A stretch of DNA of 64,000 nucleotides from Molanna angustata (GCA_963576475.1 OY754981.1:12589369-12653368), one strand, 5' to 3'. Counted from the first letter of the stretch, positions 32,832-44,505 are shown. Translations and numbers: made by a program. The notes: generated from the letters alone by a model not told the origin.

Positions 32832-33020
32832 GGTGTCGTTTCACACCCTGTCTCTCAGATTTAATCCTATCATGGCTCTTTCCATGGCTCTTTGGGTGAC
32901 TCTTAGTTTTTCAGCAGCCAGTCTCCAAGACATAAGTAGCTACTGGCAGTACACAGGTCTCATATACCTTCCGTTTCAGGTTGATGGGAATTTGGGGATT
33001 TATGAAGATGTGCAGGGCTA
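32832..33020 (-). pseudogene. LINE ORF2 scrap (RT thumb region)
   Basis: The minus strand reads KVYETCVLPVATY, then after a small frame change LRVTQRAMERAMIGLNLRDRV. This is a well-known stretch downstream of the RT active site in RTE-like insect LINEs. Nothing else of the element is present. Confidence 0.65.
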
Positions 33021-33430
33021 AAATTATATAAAACAATAATAAACCTATTCATGTACTTACCTATTTAATATGATTCTGCATTCATTCAACAATAGACTCA
33101 ATGAAACCTCGCTGAGGCTAAATAGGATCATTCCTCGGCTTCTATTCAAGTTTATGGTGATGCATTGAAATGAATATTCTGTTACTGCTAAAGTGAGCTT
33201 CCAGAAGTTATAACTGGCTTGTTATAGTTACTTCAAGGAATGGTATTACAGAAATCTTTGTAGTTTCCACTGTAGGATAAACGATATTGTGCACCTAAAC
33301 TTGTAAACCAAGAAAACTCATTCCAGTTTAGTTCTATATTATGTAAATTGTCATCATAGAGTGTAATCTCTATTATTATATACACCTAACTTGTTATATA
33401 TGTACATCTTTAAAAATCTCTTCGATTTCA
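33021..33430. other. Spacer, no gene seen
   Basis: AT-rich DNA with no supportable feature. Confidence 0.4.
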
Positions 33431-33518
33431 TCGATTTGTTTATAGGTATTTGTCGATTTGTTTATAGGTATTTATCGATTTGTTTATAGGTATTAATCGA
33501 TTTGTTTATAGGTATTTA
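33431..33518. repeat. 22-bp tandem repeat, four units
   Basis: Units of tcgatttgtttataggtatt plus two bases start at 33431, 33453, 33475 and 33497, almost identical to one another. Confidence 0.9.
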
Positions 33519-33607
33519 TTTGAATTAGTGATCGTGCAGAGGTCTAAATACGACTGCAATTAATTTAATTTTTAAGTTTGAAAAGTTATTGGACCTGGAT
33601 CTATAAT

Positions 33608-33949
33608 AAACGAGTGGGTTGTGGCCAACACTAAACTCCTCACTAACAAGTCATTCTGTAAAGTATTCAAATTTTGTATGGAAATGAGTTTGCAAATTAT
33701 TTTTGATTTAAATATTTTATTATGAAAAATTAATAATTCTCAATGTGATTTTATGAAAGTGAAGTGCCTTTTTATCAATATGAAAGTAAAAATATCAAAT
33801 TTTAAGTTTCCTGAAGTTGGGGTTACTATGAAATATTTAATACTTAGGAAAAAATGAGAAGCACTATAAAGATATCCTTGAAAATCGAATAGACGAGAGT
33901 ATTAGATATACAAATTTGCATCGTTTGAATAGAATCGAATACTTTAGTC
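33608..33949 (-). repeat. Family B fragment, cut by the hAT element
   Basis: aaacgagtgggttgtggcc, aactcctcactaac and the inner blocks match 27955-28300. The copy stops at actttagt, exactly where the hAT terminus begins. Confidence 0.65.
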
Positions 33950-34361
33950 CAGGGGTCTCCAAACTTTCCAATCTTAGGGCCATACTGATTACTCCAGTAA
34001 GTTCCGAGGGCCAAAACCATATTATCATTGTTGCCGGTGGTAAAAAGTGAAATAGTCCACTGATGAAAAAAAAAGTCCGAAAAAGTACGCAACGTTTAAA
34101 AAAGGCTGCAAATCGGACTAAAGTCCACAAAACGGCAACACTGCATATTATTAATATTCCTGTCATTATCTGTAATTTCTAGATTAGTCGTAGAGTACGA
34201 GCCATGAGGAGTAACGTGACACGACATCTAGTGGACACAAGCGGAAATAGGTAGTACCTTCTATCGCTAACAGATGGCGCTAATAGCAGGTACAGAATAA
34301 TCTCGTTGGTTCGAGAAAGTTCTGGTGTCTTCCACTCACTTCTAGATGGCAGTAATTGGAA

Positions 34362-34400
34362 TATATAAGAAGGCTAGTGGCGCAACCACAAGTCAGTTCC
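34362..34400 (+). promoter_or_regulatory. Core promoter of the hAT transposase (TATA plus TCAGTT initiator)
   Basis: TATATAAG at 34362-34369 lies 33 bases before the A of TCAGTT (34393-34398), the canonical arthropod spacing. Upstream, 34225-34350, are three related words (catctagtgg, agatggcgct, agatggca) that resemble CTCF-type or E-box-like sites. The transposase ATG follows about 400 bases later, so the leader may contain an intron. Confidence 0.6.
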
Positions 34401-34792
34401 TATGACAATGTTGTGAAATAAAATAGTGCGTACCTCCTTAAAACGTGTTTATGCGTGTTTAAGTTTAAGACATCTTTGTAACCGTATTTGATTTGATTTG
34501 TTGATTTTGTGTGTGATTTAGTACGCTTAAGGAAGATTCAGCTACTTTTTTTGATTGGTTAATTTTTTTATGAAATTATTGGTTTATTTTTTTTTTAACT
34601 AATCAAAAAACGTAGCTGAATCTTTTAAATTAAATTAAAGATAAATAATAAATTAAATTTATTAAAGAAAAACAGTAGTTAACACCATATTTCTGTGAAG
34701 TATCTCTCAAGAAAACAATCAAACTTTGTTCAATTCTAACATATTACATAATTGTAAAAAGTAGCGGAATCTTCCGTGAACCATTTAGTAGT

Positions 34793-35056
34793 ATGGAAAA
34801 GAAGCGAAAAATTGATAGTGAATGCAGAAAATTCAAAGATCAGTGGAACATTCAGTATTTCGTAATTGAGTCCAGTAACAAGGCGCTATGTTTGATTTGC
34901 AACGAAAGCATAGCCGTTCTCAAGGAATATAACATTAAACGTCATTATGAAACAAAACATTTTCAAAATTACTCAAAATATACAGGAAGTTTGCGGACAG
35001 AAAAATTCGAAGCTATGAAGCGCGGATTGAAATCGCAGAAATCTTCATTTACATAA
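34793..35056 (+). pseudogene. hAT transposase N-terminus (BED-type finger), truncated
   Basis: 87 codons from an ATG at 34793. It begins MEKKRKIDSECRKF, then WNIQYFVIE, CLICNESIAVLKEYNIKRHY and TKH: the CxxC...HxxxH pattern of a BED zinc finger as in Charlie-type hAT transposases and the host proteins derived from them (GTF2IRD2, ZBED family). A TAA at 35054-35056 ends it, but the same frame continues with EQEAATRA, the expected next segment, before similarity stops near 35145. Would have bound the element ends; now non-functional. Confidence 0.75.
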
Positions 35057-35145
35057 CTCAAAACTGAACAAGAGGCTGCAACTCGTGCAACAAACGCACC
35101 GGCCAAGCTATTAAATGGGAATAATTCACCCGTACAGATACTAAC

Positions 35146-36180
35146 ATAATATTATTATATCAAAGGATTAGGCTCCGAGGAGGTCTCTATACTACCTATC
35201 AACCCTACTGATTTCCGATTATTAACGTTTAAAAAATCTTTAACGATTATACATGACGTATTCATTATTACCGTATTAAGTTTTTCGATAGATCTAAAAT
35301 TTCTTAATTACGGATTAACGATTTTGGAATAATGCCAGTGGCTGAAATAATGAACGGTAGGTACCTAATATTATTATTTTTCGAGAATGCCAAAGTCTTT
35401 TAATCTCGTTACCTAAAGTGGTGTATTTTCAATTATTTTCATCAAAAGATTTTATCATATTACTAGAATTTGGAATAACTACGTCGCAAAGATATGTTAT
35501 TTTATTTAATTTTATCTTGTATAATTATATCGGGTCTGTTATGTTGAATTGACCAGTCAATTAAAATTGTTTTATCGTAATAAATCTAAATATTATTATT
35601 TTCTGTTGCATTTTATTTTATTATTATTTTTTTAATTTATTTCAACACATCACATTACAAATACAATGTCAAATATCAATTTAACACGCACCCTACACCA
35701 ATTTGCTACATTCTGGAAACTTATGATTAGTAACATGTCCCAAATAAGAAAAAACAATTTTAAAACTATGTCTCCAATACTTAAGGTAGGTCAACTTATA
35801 TAAAAGTTTTAAATAAATGCATGATGACTTTATTCAGAAGTAGACGGCAAGAGGCTAAAGAAAAACTAGAATCCAATAAATTATTACCTAAACAAAGTTT
35901 CAACACTGGATTATTTTTTACACAATAAAAGCCGAAAAATTAGGAATTCAAAGACACATAATAGGAAATTATGTGTTTTTGAATGGTTTGTGTGATAGAA
36001 TAAAATCGTTTCTCCCACTAAACATTTTTAATAGTTAGAATGTTTTCGGAATGTACTAGTCCATCCTCAGTAACAGCAAAAATTTGACTTATTTTATTGT
36101 GCTGTCATCTTCCATTGGCGAGTGTTAGGGGATTATTTGTACCAAGATTTTGATTCATTTATCAATTATGGTTTTCCACA
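35146..36180. other. AT-rich spacer, no gene seen
   Basis: No supportable feature. Confidence 0.4.
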
Positions 36181-39100
36181 ATTTTTTTATTTATTTCTTA
36201 AGGTTACATACAGTTTTATAATATAACATATATTTTCAAAATGAATTAATTTATACAAAAACCAAGATTGTAACGCCAATTACTATGTTAGGGTCATACA
36301 ATCAAAATATATAACTATATATAATATATAACTCTATATAATTATGTATATACCCATAGAAAAAATATATTTGTACAAAAAAAGGAAAATTTCCGTGGGT
36401 ATATACATACAAAATGACAAAATATAAAAACCTTACAAGGATAAGAAACAAAAAATACAAAACAAATCAATATTAAGTAGACATAAAATAGATGCATACA
36501 AGCTAGGAGGTTTGGGACAGGACAATGGATAGGAATAGAAGGGGAAAATTAGGAATATAAAATCAATCACTGAGAAAGCCTCAACATACTCTTAAATACG
36601 CTCGGTGTGCCAAACATGTCAAGACCATCGAACTTTGCATCAAACTGTTTACATGCTCTATGTACAAATGCATTTCCGGCATAATTAGTTCTAAGAACAG
36701 GCACATTGAATAGGTCGTGACTCCTTGTTAAACGCGCAGGGACTCGAAGGTTAATTTTCCCTAATAAATAAGGAGTATCAACCCGATTATTCAATATGTT
36801 ATAAAGAAACATCATGTCTCTGATTGTACGCCTCTTCTGTAAAGTGGGTAATGAATATTTCACACAGCGAGCAGGGTAGTCAGGGGAATACGTATGTGAT
36901 CTATAGTCAAGGTATTTTACAAACTTCTTTTGTACACGCTCGATTTGATCAATATGTATATTATAATGGGGATTCCACACCGTGCTCGCGTATTCAACCC
37001 GACTTCTAACATATGACAAATATAGTACTTTGAGTGTATCAATTGAGTGAAATGGCTTGCAAACCCTAATTAAAAAACCCAATAGTTTCAGAGCTTTACC
37101 AACAATGTATTCAATATGATCTTGAAAAATCAATTTGGAGTCCATCAATATACCCAGGTCTTTAACTAAGCTCGTTCGACGGATATTGCTACCTTGGATT
37201 TTATAATCAAATATAATAGGCTTCGCCTTCCTAGTATAGGTTATTATTGAACATTTGCTGGCATTCAAATATAATTGATTATCTAAACAGTAATTACTTA
37301 GTCGTGTAATATCGTCTTGTAATTGTTCACAGTCATTCGTTGAGCAAATCTTTTTAAAAAATTTGGCATCATCAGCAAAAATAAGAATTGAGGATCTAAG
37401 TCATTTATATAAAGTATGAACAATAGAGGTCCTAAATGGGATCCCTGAGGAACCCCCGAAGGTATAATCTTGAATATAGATGTGTAGCCCCTCAGTGCAA
37501 CAGCCTGTGATCTATTTTCAACGTACGATTTAATCCAACGCAAAAGGTCACCATATATACCCATTTCTCCAAGCTTTCTTAAAAGTATACTGTGACTTAT
37601 CTTGTCAAACGCTTTAGAGAAGTCTGTGTAAATGGCATCAGTTTGATATCCTTCATGCATTGTGGATGATACAAAATCATTAAATTCACATAAATTAGTT
37701 TCGGTGGATCTCATACTTACAAAACCATGTTGGTTATGGGTTATGTATGGACGTGCTACGGCAGTTATCTGGTCACAAACAATTTTTTCCAAGACTTTAC
37801 TTAAAACTGGTAATTTGGAAATAGGACGATAATTTTCAATGGCCGTTTTGTCACCACTTTTATAAATTGGAGAGATGATTGCATTTTTCCATATGAGAGG
37901 GAACGTACCTTCAGTTATAGAGAGATTGAAAAGTTTAGTCAGTGGTATCGAGAGTTGTTTAGCACAGTTACGAATAAACAAGGGGTGGACACCGTCTGAG
38001 CCTTGTGACTTATTTATATCTAGAGATGATAAATATTTGAGAACTATGCTTTCCGTTACATCGATCGATGATATGTGAAAAAGTTCTTTGGAGATGTTCG
38101 AGGATACATAATTTTGTTGTGGATTTGACTGCGTATTCGATACAAAAATAGAGTGAAAATAATTGTTGAAAGAGTTACATATTTGTTCCCCACCAGTAAT
38201 TTTAGTATTATTATAATGCATTTCATGTGGAATTGAGTTTATGGAACGTTTAGAATTAATAAACGAGAATATTTTCTTAGGATTAATTTTAATGTTGTTT
38301 TCGGCATTAACAATATAGTCAGTATAGCATTTTCTCTCAATGAGTTTTTGTCTAGTCCGTAGTGAGGCAAAAGCAGCATAGTCATGGGGATTACTATATT
38401 TCTTCCAGTTACTATGGAATTTACGTTTTTCTGATATTATTTTGATCAGTGAAGCAGTATACCATGGTGGATAATTTGGGTTATTTTTAAAAACACGTTT
38501 AGGAACCTTGTCATTTATAATGTTATTGACAACATCGTAAAACTTTTGTGTGGCATTTTCCATGTCGAGGTGGGAAAAAATACTGACCCAGTTTATGTTA
38601 TCCAATGCTGAGCATATTTCAGTGTAGTTCGCACGAGAAAATAATTTGACTTCAATTGGAGCAGAAATAGTTTTAAATTTACATGGTAAAACAATATCAA
38701 TTTTCAACGAAACATGGTGCAAATCTTCGGTTATCAGTGGCGTATCACATCGCGTTACTATACATGGGTTATTACTTATGATTAAGTCCAAAATTCTATT
38801 ATTTATATTGAAGCAAGGATTATATTGATACATATTATTAAGAGCTAAAAATTCAATTAACATAGTTCTAAGACGATCTACATGAGATGATGCTGCAGGA
38901 TTCAATGACTCAGAAGAAATATTCCATTCTATATTAGACATATTGTAATCGCCTGTGAGAAGAAAGACATCATTAGGGAAACCTATAATTAAATCGGATA
39001 CTTTATTAAGGTGATTTAATACTGAATGGGTGTGGGAGGTACCATGTGGAAAATATGAACAAGATATATTTAGATTAATATTAGAATTTTCTGAGTGGAT

Positions 39101-39440
39101 GCTCACCCAGATATCCTCACCAGCACTTGACCAGGAGCTACGTAGGGTAGAGTGGTAATCGGATTTAACTGCTATTAAAACCCCTCCACCTAGTGTTTGG
39201 GCAGGTTCAGAATCAGGTAAAGATCTATTGAAATAACAATCGTAACCTCTGTCTCTCCGATAAACGTTATATCTGTTATCAAATAATTCGCTGCTGTCTA
39301 TATCCGGGAGAAGCCAGGTCTCAGTTATACATATAATGTCATAATCAGAGCACAAAACGTTACATAAAAAATCATGAGTCTTTGTTCGAAGGCCTCGTAC
39401 ATTTTGATAAAAAACACTAAATTTAATATTATTCACCATT
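36181..39440 (-). mobile_element. CR1/Jockey-type LINE, minus strand
   Basis: The 3' end on the minus strand is at about 36181-36200 and finishes in aagaaataaataaaa. There follow about 370 bp of 3' UTR, then one ORF2 broken into two frames. The 5' limit is uncertain: the DNA up to about 40430 may be its 5' UTR. The SGVPQGS..GPLLF.LYINDL form and short non-poly(A) tail fit the CR1 side of the Jockey/CR1 group. Confidence 0.85.
36567..39439 (-). pseudogene. LINE ORF2: endonuclease and RT, frameshifted at the catalytic box
   Basis: Starts with ATG at 39439 (MVNNIKFSVFYQNVRGLRT). Endonuclease: TETWL (about residue 40), GDYNMSNIEW (about 160), LHHVSL. RT: IENYRPISKLPVLSK, YTDFSKAFDKISH and SGVPQGSHLGPLLF (about 660). 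Just after INDLDP a single-base loss near 37388-37392 moves the frame, so FADDAKFF (codons at about 37368-37379) and the rest continue in another frame. The downstream part (36567-37268) reads LNASKCSIITYTRK, KDLGILMDSKL, KALKLLGF and a full C-terminus. Otherwise well preserved, so the lesion may be recent. Confidence 0.88.
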
Positions 39441-40433
39441 ATCCTGGGAACAATAATTGATTACAATGATATGTATGGAAAGCAACAGCAAGTCAATATA
39501 GTAGAGTGCCAACAAAAAAATATAGAAAACATACATATAACTATATAGGCACATACACAAATGATTACATATTCGCTTACACATACACAAACACACAGTA
39601 TAAAGGATTAGTACAAATCTAGTAATATATAGGTTATGGAAGACAGTGAGGCTTAAACAGTGATTGAAGGATGTTAAGGCTGAGAGAGTTAAAAATGGGA
39701 TAAGCTTTGTATGCATTAAGGCAATAGTATTATTGATAATAAAAAACTCAAGAAAGTTTGAAACAAGCGAATCACGAAAGGGTACTATTTTAAAAAATAA
39801 TAAAATGGTAGAAATGTTACTGGCAACACTATTGAAAAAAAACAATTTCAGATCTCTCCTACACGATCTCTTGATAGTGTTTAGTCTGAAAGAGTGTGAA
39901 AAGAATATTTTGTATAATGGTATTAGATTAAATCGGTATATAATGTAAGAAAGTAAAATAAAAAAGAAAAATACATAAGTAATACAACTGACATAAGGGA
40001 AATTAAAGTCGTAAATATAATTTTCACACTTCATTGTGGTCATAAACAAGTGTATACTTAAGAATGGCAAAAATGTCATCACTATATCGTGTAAATAAAT
40101 TGACCAAGAATTTGATTTATTATAAGGTAGACTCATCAACCCAAGAGCAGGCAAATGATAAATCATACTACTGTACCGATGGACATCAGACATGCTCAAG
40201 TACAGCATGTATGATAACATCAATCGCAGGCAAAAGAAATAAACACACCCACATTTGTGTGTCGAGTGCAAACTTAGTGACACACTATCAATTGTTTTAA
40301 TACAAACTAATTTATACAAAATGTTTAAATTTAGACAACGACAGAACACCTCCATCTGATTATAAATGTAGATATCCGCAATAAGTAGTACGATATTTAT
40401 TAGTAAGAATGTACAATTGTTGTTCAACAACAA
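39429..40433 (-). other. Unexplained 334-codon open frame upstream of the LINE ORF
   Basis: A minus-strand frame open for just over 1 kb, overlapping the LINE start by 11 bases. It begins at a TTG; the first ATG would be internal (MEVFCRC). The translation is strongly hydrophobic and rich in Leu/Ile/Phe/Tyr/Cys, with several potential membrane segments. It resembles no LINE ORF1 and I recognise no family. In AT-rich DNA such a long gap in stops is unlikely by chance, although a pyrimidine-rich strand lowers the stop frequency. It may be 5' UTR, an older coding relic, or chance. Confidence 0.3.
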
Positions 40434-40692
40434 AGTGATAATATGATAATATAATATAAGTGATAATATGACAATGTATCAAGAAATAATTTTTATGATT
40501 TGTAATGTTTTCATACTATATTTTGCGTCTAGTATTATATTTTATAATACATCGTACATTATATAGGTATTTTATTATTTTATTTATTCATGATTCATTT
40601 TTTATCAATGTTTGAAACTGATACTTCAAGATACTCCATAATAATATAGAATTATGAAAAAAAAAACATTTATATATATAATTTTACGTCCT

Positions 40693-40827
40693 ATTTAATT
40701 TTTTTCGTAAACGAGACTCCTGTTCATCGGCATCGCTCAATGACGATCATCCACGACCATTCTGACTATGCTCCTGATTGAGCGATATCGGTGAATCGGG
40801 GTCACGTTTGCGATAAAAATTAAATAT
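40693..40827. mobile_element. 135-bp MITE downstream of the OBP exon
   Basis: Arms tatttaattttttt-cgtaaacg-agactcc..gttcatcgg-atcgctcaat and the inverted counterpart attgagcgatatcggtgaa..cgtttgcg-ataaaaattaaata pair over about 50 bases with mismatches. GC-rich inner part in an AT-rich setting. It lies about 125 bp beyond the OBP stop codon, so it may fall in the 3' UTR. Confidence 0.7.
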
Positions 40828-40952
40828 AAATTATATACATATTTTTTTTCATAATTCTAGTTGATATATCATACACTTATTTGTAATGGTATATTTAGGA
40901 CTTAAAACAAAACAAATATACACAGTTATGATTGGTGTTGTTTAATCAAATT

Positions 40953-41300
40953 TCAGACTTTAGATTGAGGATATTTAGCGTAGTAACACTTTGAAAAATT
41001 CCAAGCGCTACTGATGTCAATTTTATTTCCTACTTTTGCAAGACATGCGTCGATCGAATCGGACACAATAGTTTTTTCTGCTTCGTCAGCAATGGACATG
41101 GCAACGTTTTTATTGAAGTTTCCTTTGTCATCAACCAGCATCAACTTCTTCAGGAAGCAAAGGGTGAATTTTGGTAATTTAGGATCCTGGATGTCTTCTC
41201 CGTTCCTGGCTTTTATTAAAACTTCAGGGTCGATCCCGCTCTCTTTAATACACATTTTTTTAGCTCCATCAATCATCTCCTTTTGGGTTTCATTTTGGGC
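40953..41300 (-). CDS. Minus-C odorant-binding protein, terminal exon
   Basis: The exon starts at 41300 after a splice acceptor (ttttcttag on the minus strand) and ends at a TGA at 40953-40955. It encodes AQNETQKEMIDGAKKMC... to YPQSKV, about 115 residues: a small helical, secreted hydrophobic-ligand carrier of the PBP/GOBP family. Cysteines: C in KKMC, C in FTLCFLKK, C in IDACLAK and C in FSKCYYAKYP. The classical C2 and C5 positions are K and I, giving the four-cysteine Minus-C pattern (pairs C1-C3 and C4-C6). The signal peptide must lie in an upstream exon at higher coordinates, which I could not identify. An RTE-like LINE tail sits 350 bp upstream, probably in the intron. Intact as far as visible. 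Confidence 0.85.
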   Translation of the reverse strand, partial: AQNETQKEMIDGAKKMCIKESGIDPEVLIKARNGEDIQDPKLPKFTLCFLKKLMLVDDKGNFNKNVAMSIADEAEKTIVSDSIDACLAKVGNKIDISSAWNFSKCYYAKYPQSKV

Positions 41301-41646
41301 CTAAGAAAATGAATAAAAAATCTGATGAGTTGGGTAATCTGATGAGTTGAGTAATCTGATGAGTTCGGAATTGGTACAGACGAGTAATGAAGTAAGGTCG
41401 ACATCAAATCCAGTTTTCAACCATTTCACAATATTATAATTTTTTAATTGTTAGAATGTGAAACAAACATAATATAAAACCTGTCGATGGTAAATTAAGG
41501 AAAAAAAAACTAATACCTAAACATAAAAAATAAAAAAATAATAATTTAGTGTTTTTTGCATAAATATAGTAATTTAGACGAAATAATCTGGACTTAATAT
41601 TGTTGAATGTTCTTGAAATGAAGAATACAGAATGTTTGCGGTGACC

Positions 41647-42285
41647 TACATACATACCATCACGCCATGTCCCTTGAGGGGTAGGCAGAGAGAACCGAAC
41701 GCCACTTTTTCCTATCCTGGCACGCATCCCTCGCTTCGTCCACATTCATGCATCGTCTCATACATGCTCGTCTATTGCTCACACTTCTAACATTTCCGTC
41801 TTTCAAAATTTCGTTCACATGGTCGTGCCATCCCTTTCTTGGGCGTCCCCGACCTCTCAATCCATTCCTTTCCGCTCTGTATATTTTCTTCGTCAGGCGC
41901 TCCTCATTCATTCTCCCCATGTGACCAAACCATCTCAATGTGTTCACTTTCATTCTAGTAATGACATCTTTCTTCATCTTACATTCTTTCCTTATGTCTT
42001 CATTTCTTACCCGGTCATACATCGTTCTATTACAAATCCTTCTTAACGATCTCATTTCAACTGCATTTATTCTACTTTCATGCGTCTTCTGCCATGTCCA
42101 GGTTTCACTTGCATACGTCAAGGTTGGCACTACGACGGCGTTATGAATGGCAACTTTGGCATCCTTTGATATGTTGCGATCATTCATAATTGGTCTCAGT
42201 GCTCCATTCACTCTGTTTCCTGCCATAACTCTTCTTTCGATCTCTTTATCGAGTCGTCCATTCCGTTGAAATATGCTTCCCAAGT
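41647..42285 (-). pseudogene. 5'-truncated RTE-like LINE, C-terminal part, in the OBP intron/flank
   Basis: From 42285 to a stop near 41660 the minus strand encodes LGSIFQRNGRLDKEIERR, then TYASETWTWQKT, LRWFGHMGRM, RGRGRPRKGWHDHV and CQDRKKWRSVLSAYP, followed by a (gtat)n tail. It matches the copy at 56130-56748 almost residue for residue. The break at the 5' side is sharp, after the codons for YLGS. Truncation at the 5' end is usual for target-primed insertion. Confidence 0.88.
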
Positions 42286-43440
42286 TCACAGGAAACTAAC
42301 AACTAATTATTGAACTTCTGGTATATTTCTGTATATGTTCATCAGTAGCGAATTAATAATACATCCCAAAAACCCGGTTTTTATATAAAAATATAGTAAA
42401 GAAGTACTTAAAAAATAAAATAAATCAGATATAAATCAGAGTATCCCGTACGCCTGTTCAAATATTAAACTATGTTATAGTATTTGTGGAGGAGTGCGCT
42501 TCTGTTCGAATTCAAGATTTTTTACTAATTGAAGCATATTGCCGCTACCTGTTCGCAGTTATATTGTAAGCTATCGTATCGTTTCTCTTTCACACAAATA
42601 ATAGGTTTCTTTGATGGGAATTTTGTCTCGCTCTATAATTAATTCATATGTTCAGCTTCAAATAGCGAATTACTTTTTAGTACTATGATAAGTAAACTGG
42701 TTTAATGTGCGCATTCATAGAAATAATATATTCTTAGTATTGTTTACAATAAATAGGTACCTCTACTAAGTTTTTATATATTTTTTCATTAGTTGGATTT
42801 TCTCGCAGCGGTCGCAACGCGTCCACAAAAAATGTATTGTAAGTGTAGGTAAAAGTACCTTTTCAAAGTTTTATTTTTATGTTAGTTTGACATTTTTATA
42901 CATCGTTAAGTATAGATACCACCAAGCTTCTTGAGGTTTTTCGCCGTCAAAGAGGTGGGGGCGGTTTACACATATACCGACCACTAAAAAATAAACAAAT
43001 TTGTGATCCACGCACCCACGTGACTGGTTCAAGTTGGTTTACGATAACTATACCTACTGTTACAGTAAGTTTTTTTCATGTTGAAATTTGCAAATTGTAC
43101 GATGGTCATGTTTATTTACAAGTGCATTAAAGAAAATTTGTTATATTGTATTTTTTGGTATTTCGTTGTATTTCGTAACGGTTGAGGAATGATTCATAGG
43201 GCTGTCTATGCCAACAATGACGATGATGTATTTTGCAAAAAAAACGTGAAAGACAATTTATCCCATTTAATTGATTAATTAAATAATGAAAATGATGAAA
43301 AAATCATTCTACTCAATATAAAAAATAATATCAAATATATGTAGGTATATAGGTACCTACAATGTGCAAGTGTTTAATAATTATATATTTTTAAAGGTTT
43401 TGCTACTTCCACCACCACCCGCTCTGTATATGGGGACTGT
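42286..43440. other. Spacer with one repeat scrap (42935-43100)
   Basis: No gene. The part 42935-43100 (gtgggggcggttta, acaaatttgtgatcc, gactggttcaag) resembles 63486-63600 in the same orientation, so both belong to one old repeat. I searched here for an OBP signal-peptide exon on the minus strand and found none I could defend. Confidence 0.45.
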
Positions 43441-43600
43441 AAACGGCCCCTTCACAGAACGCTAAGTGAACGACAAGAAAAAAAAATACATAGCACGAAA
43501 ATTAGCTCATGGAGACCTCTACATTAGCAATCTCGGCACCAAAGTGCAAAAGAACAATCGACGAATCTGAATGGAAGATTCGCACTCGTGGACTTCAGAT
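43441..43600 (+). repeat. Dispersed repeat family C, copy 2
   Basis: aacggccccttcacagaacg, gcacgaaaattagctcatgg, acattagcaatctcggcacc and gtgcaaaagaacaatc parallel 29490-29665. Confidence 0.65.
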
Positions 43601-43613
43601 TTTTTTAAATAAG

Positions 43614-43882
43614 AAACATCAGGGGTATGAAGAGGATCTCTGTAAAATATTTACCTACTGGGAATCTAACAATAGTAATCTAATTTTTAGTGGTTCATTT
43701 TATTTCGCAAATGATATTTTTTGCTGGTGTTATCATATTAAATCACATATATTACGTTTATATACGCGCAAAGTCGCTAGCCAAGGAACTAATTAATAAA
43801 AAAAATATATAAACGTTGATATTTCCCAATTTTCGTTCAGGGTTTGCGTGCTCTGAAGCTCCTAGGGACACCCCTGATGTTT
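43614..43882. mobile_element. 269-bp inverted-repeat element
   Basis: It begins aaacatcaggggt and ends acccctgatgttt, a perfect 13-bp inverted repeat. The inside is AT-rich and non-coding. The right part (gttcagggtttgcgtgctc) resembles, inverted, the sequence at 63281-63340. The cagggg core recalls hAT ends. Confidence 0.65.
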
Positions 43883-44505
43883 ACTTAGTTATATGAAGAA
43901 TATTCCACCTGTTATAAAACGATTAAATTATATTATTATGTACGATACACTTAGCAGGTTTGTACACCTACATACATATCTAATCCATATTTATGTCGTT
44001 TAAGTAATTACATATATTATGCAGTATTCATGAAGGTGCTAAGGTTCGATTCTAACTAACGCTACTGTCATGGAAATAACTGATAATTTATATAATTATA
44101 ATCTGGTATTTAATAGAAAACTTCCGGTGTTTGCTGTATGAATAATTAGTATTCTGATTAAACAATACGCAAAATCAACCTTCGTGGATCAATTAAAAAA
44201 ACACTGTAATCAGAGACATCGATTCTATAATTATTAAAACGAGTCTCGGATAGACTTGTAAGAAGATCAACTCGATAAATTTGTTTTAGTCTAATATTTG
44301 AAAACTCGTTAGTTATTGATTGCGTTGATTTTTTTTGATTTTGCAAATAAAATTAATGCAGTACCAAAAAATGCTATTAATTCAACAGAAACAGAAAATA
44401 CACTAACGCAACACTATTTTTTAAAACAAAATATTTTGGGTCGTCTTTTGAATTCAAATCAAGCCTATTTATAGCAGTAGACTAATAAATTTTCGATTTT
44501 TTTAC
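43883..44505. other. AT-rich spacer, no gene seen
   Basis: No supportable feature. Confidence 0.4.

Larger units (their letters stand above)
33950..35145 (+). mobile_element. 5' part of an hAT (Charlie-like) DNA transposon
   Basis: The left end reads caggggtctccaaact, followed by gggcca and gagggccaa blocks, the classic hAT terminal form. Inside are a TATA/initiator pair and the N-terminal BED-finger part of a transposase. The catalytic domain and right end are missing. Confidence 0.75.

Noticed and set aside
33431..33518. CRISPR-like array
   Set aside because: Four 22-bp units are directly abutting with no spacers; a simple tandem repeat in eukaryotic DNA.
39664..39948. 94-codon plus-strand frame upstream of the CR1-type LINE
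   Set aside because: Antisense to the longer unexplained frame; lysine-rich because of A-rich DNA; no family likeness.
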